From contig CAVTTJ010000005.1 in the NCBI GenBank assembly GCA_963737575.1, forward strand, positions 62,001-126,000: a DNA stretch of 64,000 bases. The letters are read 5' to 3'. The position numbers and the translations under genes were made by a program. The notes under the pieces were generated by a model. The model saw nothing but the letters and a program-made list of their open reading frames with translations, did no database searches and had not been told where the DNA came from. Below, in pieces: positions 47,919-56,326 of the stretch. Every line of letters starts with the position of its first letter. Position 1 is the stretch's first letter. Origin of the DNA: VRUE01 sp963737575 (GTDB taxonomy: Bacteria; Actinomycetota; Thermoleophilia; Solirubrobacterales; 70-9).

Positions 47919-50900
47919 ATGGAGGGGGCCACCTACGTCGAGCTCCACGCTCACTCCGCCTTCTCCTTCCTCGACGGCGCATCGACCCCGACCGAGCTCG
48001 CCGCCGCCGCCGCCGCGCACGGCTATCCCGCGATCGCCCTCACCGACCACGACGGCCTCTGGGGGTCGATGGAGTTCGCCCACGCCTGCGACGGGCTGGG
48101 GGTGCGACCGATCACCGGCGCCGAGCTCACCGTCGCGCTCGGCGATTCCACCGACGGGCCCGAGCTCGCCCACCTGACCCTGCTGGTCGAGACGGCAGCC
48201 GGCTACCGCAACCTCTGCCGCCTCCTCACCTCCGCCCACTCCCACACCCGCAACGGCCCCCAGCGCCGGGCGGGACAGCCGTGGGTGGGGCTCGAGCGGG
48301 TGAGGGAGCACGCCGAGGGCCTCGTCTGCCTCACCGGCTGCGCCCGCGACGGCGTCCTCGCCGGCCGCTGGGAGCGCGGCGAACGGCCGCGGGCAGCGGC
48401 GCTCGGCGGCGAGCTGCTCGAGGCCTTCGGTTCCGAGCACCTGCGGGTCGAGCTGCAGCGCCCCTACGAGCGGGGAGACCGCGCCCGCAACCGCTGGCTG
48501 GCGGGGCTGGCGGGCCGGTTGGGGGTGCCCTGCACGGCGACCGGGGACGTCCACTGCCACCGCCGCTCCCGCGCCCGCCTGCAGGACGCGTTCGTCGCCG
48601 TCCGCAACGGGGCCGGGCTCGACGAGACCGAGCCGCTGCGGCGCGGCAATGCGAGCGCCGCCCTCGCCTCGCCCGGCGGGATGGCGCGCCGCTTCGCCGA
48701 GCACCCCGAGGCGGTGGCGGAGACGCTGCGGCTGGCGGAGCGGCTGCGCTTCGACCTCACCGCCGAGCTCGGCTACCGCTACCCCGGCTCCGAGGACGCC
48801 GGCGCCGACCGCAGCCTGGCCGAGGCCTGCCGCGCGCGCCTCGCCGAGCGCTACGCGGGGTCGTCCCGCCGCCGCGAGGCAGAGGGCCGGCTCGAACAGG
48901 AGCTGGGGGTGATCCGCCATCTCGGCCTCTCCGGCTTCTTCCTCCTGCACCGCGACCTGCTCGAGCTGGCGCGCGAGGTCGCGGTCCGGGTCCGGGGGCC
49001 GGGCTCGGCCCGGGCGGTGCTGCCGCCGGGGCGGGGGAGGGGGTCGAGCGTCAGCTCGATCGTCTGCTACCTGACCGGGCTCTCCCACGTCGACCCGGTC
49101 GAGGCCGACCTCTTCGTCGCCCGCTTCCTCAACGAGGAGGTGTCGGCGATGCCCGACATCGACCTCGACTTCCCCCGCGACATCCGCGAGGTCCTGATCC
49201 CCGAGGTCCACCGCCGCTACGGCGCCGACCGCTCGGCGCTGGTCGCCGCCTTCCCGACCTACCGACCGCGCGGCGCGGTCCGGGACCTCGGCAAGGCGCT
49301 GGGGCTGCCGCCGGGGGAGATCGAGCGGGTGGCGCGGATGGTCGGCTTCCATGGCGAGGCGGGGGAGGTCGAGGCCCACGTGCGGGCCGCGGTCGGGGCC
49401 GAGCGCGCCTCCTCTCCCCGCTGGCGGGCGCTGGCGGCGCTCTGCGCCGAGGCGATGGGCCTGCCCCGCCATCCCTCCCAGCACCCTGGCGGGATGGTGA
49501 TCTCGACCCGGCCGCTGGTCGACGTCTGCCCGGTGGTTCCGGCCGCGATGGAGGGCCGCCAGACCGTCCAGTGGGACAAGGACTCCTGCGCCGACGCCGG
49601 CTTCCTCAAGATCGACCTGCTCGGGCTCGGGATGCTCTCGGCGGTCGAGCGCTGCGTCGTCGAGATCGAGCGGGTGCGGGGCAAGCGGGTCGACCTCTCG
49701 CGGATCCCCCACGACGACGCCGAGACCTTCGAATCGATCCGCGCGGCGGAGACGACCGGCGTCTTCCAGATCGAGAGCAGGGCGCAGATGCAGATGCTCC
49801 CCCGCACCCGGCCGGCCGACCTCGACGATCTCACCATCCAGGTCGCCCTCGTCCGCCCCGGCCCGATCCAGGGCGGCGCGATCCACCCCTATATAGAGCG
49901 CCGCAAGCGCCTGCGGGAGGACCCCTCGTTCGAGGTCCCCTTCGAACATCCGCTGCTGGAGCCCGTTCTGGCGGAGACGCTGGGGACGATCGTCTTCCAG
50001 GAGCAGGTGATCGAGGTCGCGATGGAGCTGGCGGGCTTCTCCTCCTCGGAGGCCGAGGGGCTGCGCCGGGCGATGAGCCGCAAGCGCTCCGAGGAGGCGA
50101 TCCGCGCCCACCACGAGCGCTTCGTCGCCGGCGCGGGGAAGCGGGGGGTGCCGGCCGAGGTCGCCGAGCGCGTCTGGCTCCAGATCCAGGGCTTCTCCGG
50201 CTTCGGGTTCCCGAAGGCCCACTCGGCGGCCTTCGGCCTGCTCGCCTACCAGTCGGCCTGGCTGCGGGTCCACTATGGCCCCGAGTTCCTCTGCGCGCTG
50301 CTGAACGAGCAGCCGATGGGCTTCTACCCGCCGGACTCGCTCGTCCACGAGGCGCAGCGGCGGGGGGTGCGGGTGGTGCCGCCCGACGCCGCCCGCAGCG
50401 ACGTCCTCTGCCGGGTCGAGCGCGAGCGCGGCGGCCTCGTCGTCCGCATCGGCCTCGGCTACGTCAAGGGGGTGCGCGAGGAGGAGATGGAGGCGCTCGT
50501 CGCCGAGCGCGAGCGCGGCGGCCCCTATGCCGGCATCGCCGACCTCGCCACCCGCTCGGGCGCCGGCCGCGACGGGCTCGAGCGGCTGGCCTGGGCCGGC
50601 GCCCTCGACGAGCTTCCCCGCCGCGAGGGCTTCTGGCGGCTGGGGATCGCGGGGGTGCCGCAGGCGGCGGCCGAGGGCCGGCAGCTGCCGCTGCCGCTCG
50701 AGCCGCCGACCGCGCCCGAGCTCGAGCCGCTCGACGAGTGGCAGACGGCGATCGAGAACTACCGCGCGACCGGCGTCAACCTCGGCGAGCACCCCCTCGG
50801 GCTGCTGCGCGCCGGGCTAGGCGAGGAGGTCGTCCGCAGCTCCGAGCTCAGACGGGTCGAGGACGGCTCGACGGTCGAGGTCGCCGGGATGGTCGTCGCC

Positions 50901-51251
50901 CGCCAGCGCCCCGAGACCGCGAAGGGGATCACCTTCATGCTGCTCGAAGACGAGCGCGGGACGATCAACCTGATCGTCCCGTCGCGGGTCTACGAGCGCA
51001 GCCGCGAGCTCGTCCGCGCGGCGCCGCTGCTGCGCGCCCGGGGCCGCCTCGAGCGCCGCGAGGGGGCGACCAACGTGATCGTCTCCGAGCTGGCCCCGCT
51101 CGAGCGCCGCGACCCTCCAGCCCGGGCGCTCCCCACGGCGCCCGAGCGGGCCGCGCCCGACCCGGCCCGCCGCCGCTCCCGCGAGCGCGCGGTCGCCGAG
51201 CTCCGCGCCGTCGTCCCCGCCGGCCACAGCTTCGGCCGCCGCGGCCGCTAG
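47919..51251 (+). CDS. dnaE2: Error-prone DNA polymerase III alpha subunit DnaE2
   Basis: A 1110-aa C-family polymerase of the DnaE2 (ImuC) type. N-terminal PHP domain (YVELHAHSAFSFLDGASTPT, ALTDHDGLWG), the polymerase active site with Asp residues in MPDIDLDFPRDIREVL near 411-426, SQHPGGMVISTRPL, and HhH region, and a C-terminal OB domain (VEVAGMVVARQRPETAKGIT). It lacks the extra tail of replicative DnaE1. It performs translesion synthesis and damage-induced mutagenesis with ImuB. ATG 47919, last gene of the LexA-controlled operon. Confidence 0.95.
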   Translation: MEGATYVELHAHSAFSFLDGASTPTELAAAAAAHGYPAIALTDHDGLWGSMEFAHACDGLGVRPITGAELTVALGDSTDGPELAHLTLLVETAAGYRNLCRLLTSAHSHTRNGPQRRAGQPWVGLERVREHAEGLVCLTGCARDGVLAGRWERGERPRAAALGGELLEAFGSEHLRVELQRPYERGDRARNRWLAGLAGRLGVPCTATGDVHCHRRSRARLQDAFVAVRNGAGLDETEPLRRGNASAALASPGGMARRFAEHPEAVAETLRLAERLRFDLTAELGYRYPGSEDAGADRSLAEACRARLAERYAGSSRRREAEGRLEQELGVIRHLGLSGFFLLHRDLLELAREVAVRVRGPGSARAVLPPGRGRGSSVSSIVCYLTGLSHVDPVEADLFVARFLNEEVSAMPDIDLDFPRDIREVLIPEVHRRYGADRSALVAAFPTYRPRGAVRDLGKALGLPPGEIERVARMVGFHGEAGEVEAHVRAAVGAERASSPRWRALAALCAEAMGLPRHPSQHPGGMVISTRPLVDVCPVVPAAMEGRQTVQWDKDSCADAGFLKIDLLGLGMLSAVERCVVEIERVRGKRVDLSRIPHDDAETFESIRAAETTGVFQIESRAQMQMLPRTRPADLDDLTIQVALVRPGPIQGGAIHPYIERRKRLREDPSFEVPFEHPLLEPVLAETLGTIVFQEQVIEVAMELAGFSSSEAEGLRRAMSRKRSEEAIRAHHERFVAGAGKRGVPAEVAERVWLQIQGFSGFGFPKAHSAAFGLLAYQSAWLRVHYGPEFLCALLNEQPMGFYPPDSLVHEAQRRGVRVVPPDAARSDVLCRVERERGGLVVRIGLGYVKGVREEEMEALVAERERGGPYAGIADLATRSGAGRDGLERLAWAGALDELPRREGFWRLGIAGVPQAAAEGRQLPLPLEPPTAPELEPLDEWQTAIENYRATGVNLGEHPLGLLRAGLGEEVVRSSELRRVEDGSTVEVAGMVVARQRPETAKGITFMLLEDERGTINLIVPSRVYERSRELVRAAPLLRARGRLERREGATNVIVSELAPLERRDPPARALPTAPERAAPDPARRRSRERAVAELRAVVPAGHSFGRRGR

Positions 51252-51685
51252 GCGGCCTGGCCGCCGCCGAGCTCGGGCGGAAGGGCCTTGGGGCCCTCCG
51301 GGTACATCGCCCGCAGCGTCTCCTCGGACATCTCGAGAGTGTTGGCCGCCTCGTTCGGGGTGCCGAAGATCAGCCAGAGCTGGTCGGCGCCGGTGTCGTT
51401 GAAAGGCTGGCGGACGGTCTCCGGCTCGACCAGGACCGCGCTGAGCGGCTCGAGCGTGAGGACGTCGTCGTCGACGTGGAGGCGGCCGATTCCCTCGAGG
51501 AGGACGTAGAGCTCGACCGTCTCGAAGTGGCGGTGGCGGGTCGAGGCCTGGCCGGGACGCAGCCGCCACAGCCGCGCGCCGAGGGTCTCGGCCCCGAGCT
51601 GGCGCCCGAGGTCTGTGTTGAGGACGCCCATCTGGTTCGAGGGGCGCCAGAAGGCGTCGGCGGCGGGGAGGACGCTGTAGGCCAT
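51248..51685 (-). CDS. Cupin-domain protein
   Basis: A 145-aa single cupin. Metal-binding cupin motif 1 region RLRPGQASTRHRHFETVELY (His, His, Glu) and motif 2 VLVEPETVRQPFNDTGADQL. Small cupins bind metal and sugar-like or small organic ligands; specificity unknown. ATG 51685. It overlaps the end of dnaE2 by 4 nt tail to tail. Confidence 0.85.
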   Translation of the reverse strand: MAYSVLPAADAFWRPSNQMGVLNTDLGRQLGAETLGARLWRLRPGQASTRHRHFETVELYVLLEGIGRLHVDDDVLTLEPLSAVLVEPETVRQPFNDTGADQLWLIFGTPNEAANTLEMSEETLRAMYPEGPKALPPELGGGQAA

Positions 51686-51697
51686 CGCCGATTGAGC

Positions 51698-52624
51698 CTA
51701 GCCCTGCGGCGCCGCCGCCAGCCAGCGCCGCTCCTTGGCGAGCATCACCGGCGTCGCCAGGACGCTGCCGAGACGCCGCCGGGCACCGCGGGCCCAGGAG
51801 CCGTCGGCCGCCGGCAGCAGCTTCGACAGCTGCCGGTACTCGCGTGAGATCCGATTGGCGCGGAACGCCTCCGCGACCGCCGCCAGCAGCTCGGCCGGCT
51901 CGGAGACCGTGGCTCTCGCCAGCTCCCGGCCCTCGAGGGCGATCCGCAGCTCGGCGGGATAGGTGCGGGGCGGGGGCGGCTCAGGCGTTCCGGCGAGGGC
52001 GGCCGAGACCGCCGAGGCGAGCTCCCCGCGGACCGCGGCCACCTCGCCGCCGCGGGCCCTTCCCCGTCCCAGTCCCTCCTTGGTCGCGACGAGGCGGGCG
52101 CCGCCGAGCTCGCCCTCGCCGAACGTCTCGAGCATCCGGCTGTCGCCGCTCGCGACCAGCGCCGGGATCCCCTCGGCCGCGAGGCCCTGCGCGTAGACCT
52201 GCGTCTCGCACAGCGACTCGCCGTCGAGCTCCACCTCCATGCCCCAGACGAACGTGTGCGAGCAGAACCCGAGCGGGGTCGGTGTGCTCGCGTGATGGCC
52301 GATCAGCGCGACCGCGTCGAGCCGCCCGCCGCCGGCCGCCTTCGTCAGCGAGGGCTCGGCCTCGTTCAGCGCCAGGTCGGCGATCGGCAGCACCCCGACC
52401 TCGGGCGGCATCCGTTCGCGTTCGATGTTGGTGCCGACCATGTGCCAGTCGCCGACCGTTATCCGCTCGGCGCCGCCCTCCCGCAGCGCGCCGACCACCG
52501 CCAGGACCTCGTCGGTCATCAGACGCCGGCCCCTCGCGTACGCGGTGGGGTGCGAGGGGAGGCAGTCGCGGTAATCGTCGATCCCCGCGATCCCCTCCAT
52601 ATCCGTGGCGACCAGGACGTGCAC
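51698..52624 (-). CDS. M55-family D-aminopeptidase (DppA-like)
   Basis: A 308-aa M55 metallopeptidase. It has the family start with metal ligands ATDMEGIAGID (Asp, Glu), YARGRRLMTDEVLAVVGALR, ITVGDWHMVGTN (the usual DSHG-like region is DWHM here), VALIGHHAS, and FCSHTFVWGMEVELDG. D-aminopeptidases of this type release N-terminal D-amino acids from peptides. The DWHM variant and the long Arg-rich C-terminus should be noted. ATG 52624. Confidence 0.85.
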   Translation of the reverse strand: MHVLVATDMEGIAGIDDYRDCLPSHPTAYARGRRLMTDEVLAVVGALREGGAERITVGDWHMVGTNIERERMPPEVGVLPIADLALNEAEPSLTKAAGGGRLDAVALIGHHASTPTPLGFCSHTFVWGMEVELDGESLCETQVYAQGLAAEGIPALVASGDSRMLETFGEGELGGARLVATKEGLGRGRARGGEVAAVRGELASAVSAALAGTPEPPPPRTYPAELRIALEGRELARATVSEPAELLAAVAEAFRANRISREYRQLSKLLPAADGSWARGARRRLGSVLATPVMLAKERRWLAAAPQG

Positions 52625-52665
52625 GGAGGCGCCAGCCTATTCAACGTGAGAGCATCCGGGCGCCG

Positions 52666-53740
52666 GTGATCGACTTCCTCGTCAAGCGCGACGACTTTCG
52701 ACAGACTCGGATCGCCGAGTCCGAGACGCCCGACCCCGGCCCCGGCCAGGCGCTGCTCCGGGTCGACAGCTTCGGCCTGACCGCGAACAACGTCACCTAC
52801 GCCGTCTTCGGCGACGGGATGAACTACTGGGACTTCTTCCCCGCCGCCGAGGGCTGGGGCCGGGTCCCGATGTGGGGGTTCGCCGAGGTCGAGCGCAGCG
52901 AGGCCGAGGGAGTCGAGGCGGGCACCCGCCTGTTCGGGTACCTGCCGCCTTCCTCGCACCTGATCGTCGCCCCGGCTTCGGTCGAGGGCGGCGGGTTCGT
53001 CGACGGCTCGCCGCACCGCGAGGCCCTGCCCTCGGCCTACCACCGCTACCTGGCGACCGGGTCGGACCCGTTCTACCGGCCGGACACCGAGGACGTCCAG
53101 ATGCTGCTGCGCCCGCTCTTCTTCACCTCGTTCCTGATCGACGACCAGCTCGCCGACGAGGGCCTGCTCGAGCGCGGCCCGATCGTGATCTCGAGCGCCT
53201 CGAGCAAGACCGCGCTGGCCGCCGCCTTCCTCCTCAGCCGGCGCAACGGCGTCGACCTCGTCGGCCTCACCTCCTCCCGCAGTGCCGCGTTCGTCGAGGA
53301 CCGCGGCATCTACGACCGCGTCGTCACCTACGACGCGATCCCCACCCTCGGCCCGGGGCCGGCCACGTTCGTCGACATCGCCGGCGACGGCGACGTGCGG
53401 ATGGCGGTCCACTCCCACTACGGCGACGAGCTCGTCCGCAGCATCGCGGTCGGCGTCACCCACTGGGAGGAGCTCGGGGCCGGCAGCGGGCGGCGACCTG
53501 CCCGGTCCGACGCCGGCATTCTTCTTCGCCCCGGACCGCGTCACCAAGCGCTCGGCGGACTGGGGCCGCGAGGGCCTCGAGCGCAACGTCGCCGGCGCCT
53601 GGCACCCGTTCTGCGAGTGGACCGCCGCCTGGCTCGAGGTGATCCCGGGAACTGGTTTCGACGCCGTCCAGAGCGCCTTTCTGGAAGTTCTCGAGGGCCG
53701 CGTCGACGCCAAGCACGCCCACGTGCTGGCCCTCGGTTAG
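52666..53740 (+). pseudogene. DUF2855 family gene with a single frameshift
   Basis: From GTG 52666 the frame reads as a DUF2855 protein (IDFLVKRDDFRQTRIAESET, LTANNVTYAVFGDGMNYWDF, IVISSASSKTALAAAFLLSR). After HWEELGAGSG at about 53490 the homology continues in another frame as GDLPGPTPAFFFAPDRVTKR to LEGRVDAKHAHVLALG, ending at TAG 53740. The break is in a GC run (GCAGCGGGCGGCGACC), consistent with insertion of one base; it may be a true mutation or a sequencing error. About 357 codons in all. Confidence 0.78.
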
Positions 53741-53814
53741 GGGAATCTCCTTTTCCCGGCTCCCCGGGGCCTATAGTTCAGATTGTTCGTTCGACCGGAC
53801 AGGGAGGTTCCGGG

Positions 53815-54588
53815 GTGAGAAAGTGGGCACGCGCGGTTGCGTTGATGGGGGTCGTCGCCGTGCTCGCGGCGCTCGCCGCGACCGCGCTCGGTTCGGGCCA
53901 GACCGTGAAGGCCGGCAACCTCGTCGTCTTCGTCGATGGGGGATTCAGCCCGCAGAAGCTGCCGCGCAAGACGCCTGCGCCGATCTCGCTGCACGCTGAA
54001 ACGACGCTGAAAACGGCCGACGGAACGCATCCCCCGGCGGCCAAAGTCCTGACCCTCGAATTCGACAAGCACGCCGGCATCAACACGACCGGGCTGCCGA
54101 CCTGCAGCGTCGGGCGCCTGCAGAACACTCTCACCACCCAGGCCGAAGCGATCTGCGGCAAGGCCCTCGTCGGCAAGGGGGAAGCGGGCGCCGAGATCGC
54201 CTTCCCCGAACAGCCGCCGTTCTTCGCCAAGGGCAAGATGCTGGTCTTCAACGGCCGCCCGAAAGGCGGCCACAAGGTTCTGATCTTCCACGTCTATGCC
54301 CGGGTGCCGGCGCCGACCACGTTCGTGACGACGGCCGTGATCACCAAGGCGAGCGGCATCTACGGGACCCGCACCGAAATCACGATCCCGACGATCGTCG
54401 CCGGCCAGGGCTCGCTCACCTTCGCGAAACTGGAAATCAAGAAAGATTGGACCTACAAGGGCAAGAAGGAGCACCTGCTCCTCGCCACCTGCCCGACCGG
54501 GCGCTTCTTCACCCGCGGCGATCTCAAGTTCGCCGACGGGACCGAGATGCGGGGCAAAGTTCTCCGCAGCTGCAGCCCGATCGGGTAG
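53815..54588 (+). CDS. Secreted protein of Thermoleophilia type, unknown function
   Basis: A 257-aa protein with signal peptide (AVALMGVVAVLAALAATALG). The mature domain is beta-rich: LVVFVDGGFSPQKLPRKTPA, ISLHAETTLKTADGTHPPAA, LTLEFDKHAGINTTGLPTCS, with Cys in LPTCSVGRL and AEAICGKALVG, and later DWTYKGKKEHLLLATCPTGR. Similar exported proteins occur repeatedly in Solirubrobacter-like genomes. GTG 53815 follows AGGGAGG at 53801-53807. Function unknown. Confidence 0.75.
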   Translation: MRKWARAVALMGVVAVLAALAATALGSGQTVKAGNLVVFVDGGFSPQKLPRKTPAPISLHAETTLKTADGTHPPAAKVLTLEFDKHAGINTTGLPTCSVGRLQNTLTTQAEAICGKALVGKGEAGAEIAFPEQPPFFAKGKMLVFNGRPKGGHKVLIFHVYARVPAPTTFVTTAVITKASGIYGTRTEITIPTIVAGQGSLTFAKLEIKKDWTYKGKKEHLLLATCPTGRFFTRGDLKFADGTEMRGKVLRSCSPIG

Positions 54589-54633
54589 CCCTCTGTGAGC
54601 CAAATCCGATCCGGGTCGGGATCGGCTGGCAAA

Positions 54634-56148
54634 ATGCCCGTCGTGAAGACCGCTGAGACCGACCGCGAGCATCTCGACGTCCTCATCATCGGCGCCGGCA
54701 TCTCCGGCATCGCCGCCGCCAGGCACCTGACCCGCAGGTGCCCCGGGAAGAGCTACGCGATCCTCGAGTCGCGCGGCGTCAGCGGCGGAACCTGGGACCT
54801 CTACCGCTACCCCGGGGTCCGCAGCGACTCCGACATCCACACGCTGGGCTTCGGGTTCAAGCCGTGGAAGGGCGAGAGGTCACTCGCCGACGGAGACTCG
54901 ATTCTCGCCTACGTCCGCGAGGCCGCCGCCGAGGCCGGGGTCGACCGCAGGATCCGCTTCGACCACCGCGTCACCCGGGTCGAGTGGTCGCCCGCCGACT
55001 CCCACTGGGAGGTCGAGGCCGAGCGCTCCGATACGGGCGAGACCGTGCGGTTGACCTGCGGGTTCGTCTGGAGCTGCAGCGGCTACTTCGCCTATGACGA
55101 GGGCTACCTGCCGGAGTTCGAGGGAATCGAGCGCTTCGCCGGCCGCATCGCCCACCCGCATCGCTGGCCGGAGGACCTCGAGTACGCGGGGAAGCGGGTC
55201 GTCGTGATCGGCAGCGGCGCGACGGCGGTCTCGCTGGTTCCGGCCCTGGCCGAGAAGGCCGAGCACGTGACGATGCTGCAGCGCTCCCCGAGCTACCTCT
55301 TCCCGCTCCCCGGGGTCGACCCTCTCGCCGCCAGACTGCGACGCGTCCTGCCGCCCAAGGCCGCCTATTCGGTGATGCGGTGGAAGGACATCCTCGCCGG
55401 CTCCATCACCTTCTGGTTCTGCCGGCGCTTCCCCGGAGCCGCGAAGCGGCTCTTCCGCAAGGCGGCCGAGCGCTCGCTGCCCGCCGGCTTCGACATCGAC
55501 AGGCACCTGACCCCCAGCTACAACCCGTGGGAGCAGCGGCCCTGCGCGCTCCGCGACGGCGACCTCTACGCGGCGATCGGCGACGGCCGCGTCGAGATCG
55601 TCACCGACCGGATCGAGACCTTCACCGAGTCCGGCCTTCGGCTCGAGTCGGGTGCCGAGCTCGAGGCCGACGTGATCGTCACCGCGACCGGGTTCAACCT
55701 CCAGTTCCTCGGCGGGATGGAGGTCGTCGTCGACGGCGAGGATGTCGATATCGGCAGCGTCCTCACCTACAAGGGGATGATGGCGAGCGGCGTCCCGAAC
55801 CTCGCCTTCACGGTCGGCTACACAAACGCCTCCTGGACCCTCAAGGTCGAACTCACCTGCGAGTTCGTCTGCCGCCTCCTCAACCACATGGACGCTCACG
55901 GCCTCGCCGCCTCCGTCCCGGAGGTCAACGACCCCTCGATCCGCGAGGAGCCGATCATCGACTTCAGCTCGGGCTACGTGCGGCGCTCGATCGAGCAGCT
56001 GCCGAAGCAGGGCTCGCGCGAGCCGTGGCGGCTGAAGCAGAACTACCTGCTCGACTCGCGCATGATCAGGCGCGCCCCGCTCGACGACGGCTCGCTGCGC
56101 TTCTCCGCCGCCGGGCGCGAGCAGCCGCTCGAGGCGTTCTTCACCTGA
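54634..56148 (+). CDS. Flavin-containing monooxygenase (Baeyer-Villiger type)
   Basis: A 504-aa FAD- and NADPH-dependent monooxygenase. It has FAD-binding GAGISGIAAARHL near the N-terminus, GGTWDLYRYPGVRSDSDIHT, the Baeyer-Villiger fingerprint FxGxxxHxxxW(P) as FAGRIAHPHRWP, the NADPH-binding VVVIGSGATAVSLVPAL, and VTATGFNLQFLGG. ATG 54634 starts the conserved region; GTG 54595 would add 13 residues. Substrate (ketone or other soft nucleophile) unknown. Confidence 0.9.
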   Translation: MPVVKTAETDREHLDVLIIGAGISGIAAARHLTRRCPGKSYAILESRGVSGGTWDLYRYPGVRSDSDIHTLGFGFKPWKGERSLADGDSILAYVREAAAEAGVDRRIRFDHRVTRVEWSPADSHWEVEAERSDTGETVRLTCGFVWSCSGYFAYDEGYLPEFEGIERFAGRIAHPHRWPEDLEYAGKRVVVIGSGATAVSLVPALAEKAEHVTMLQRSPSYLFPLPGVDPLAARLRRVLPPKAAYSVMRWKDILAGSITFWFCRRFPGAAKRLFRKAAERSLPAGFDIDRHLTPSYNPWEQRPCALRDGDLYAAIGDGRVEIVTDRIETFTESGLRLESGAELEADVIVTATGFNLQFLGGMEVVVDGEDVDIGSVLTYKGMMASGVPNLAFTVGYTNASWTLKVELTCEFVCRLLNHMDAHGLAASVPEVNDPSIREEPIIDFSSGYVRRSIEQLPKQGSREPWRLKQNYLLDSRMIRRAPLDDGSLRFSAAGREQPLEAFFT

Positions 56149-56326
56149 CCCTCGCCGGCTGAGCACTCATCCCACTCGTCCCTGGCGGGGGTGCCTGCCA
56201 CTTCGCCACCCATGGGGTGGTCGAGTGGGGGGACGTCGGGTCGCTTCGCCGATGCGGCGGCCGCTCGAGGCCCTGCCGGCTGATCCTCGCCATCGCCCGC
56301 CGCCGCGGATAGGTTGAGCGGGAGCG
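56149..56326. other. Intergenic region, no feature recognised
   Basis: About 180 nt between the monooxygenase and DUF3556 genes. No convincing operator or hairpin seen. Confidence 0.4.

Noticed and set aside
46464..50792. A 1442-codon minus-strand open frame opposite imuB-dnaE2
   Set aside because: Composition is Arg/Leu/Ala/Glu low-complexity without domains, and the plus strand encodes an unmistakable DnaE2. It is a codon-bias shadow.
47780..51847. A 1355-codon plus-strand frame overlapping dnaE2 in another phase
   Set aside because: It consists almost entirely of Arg/Pro/Gly; the DnaE2 frame has all catalytic motifs.
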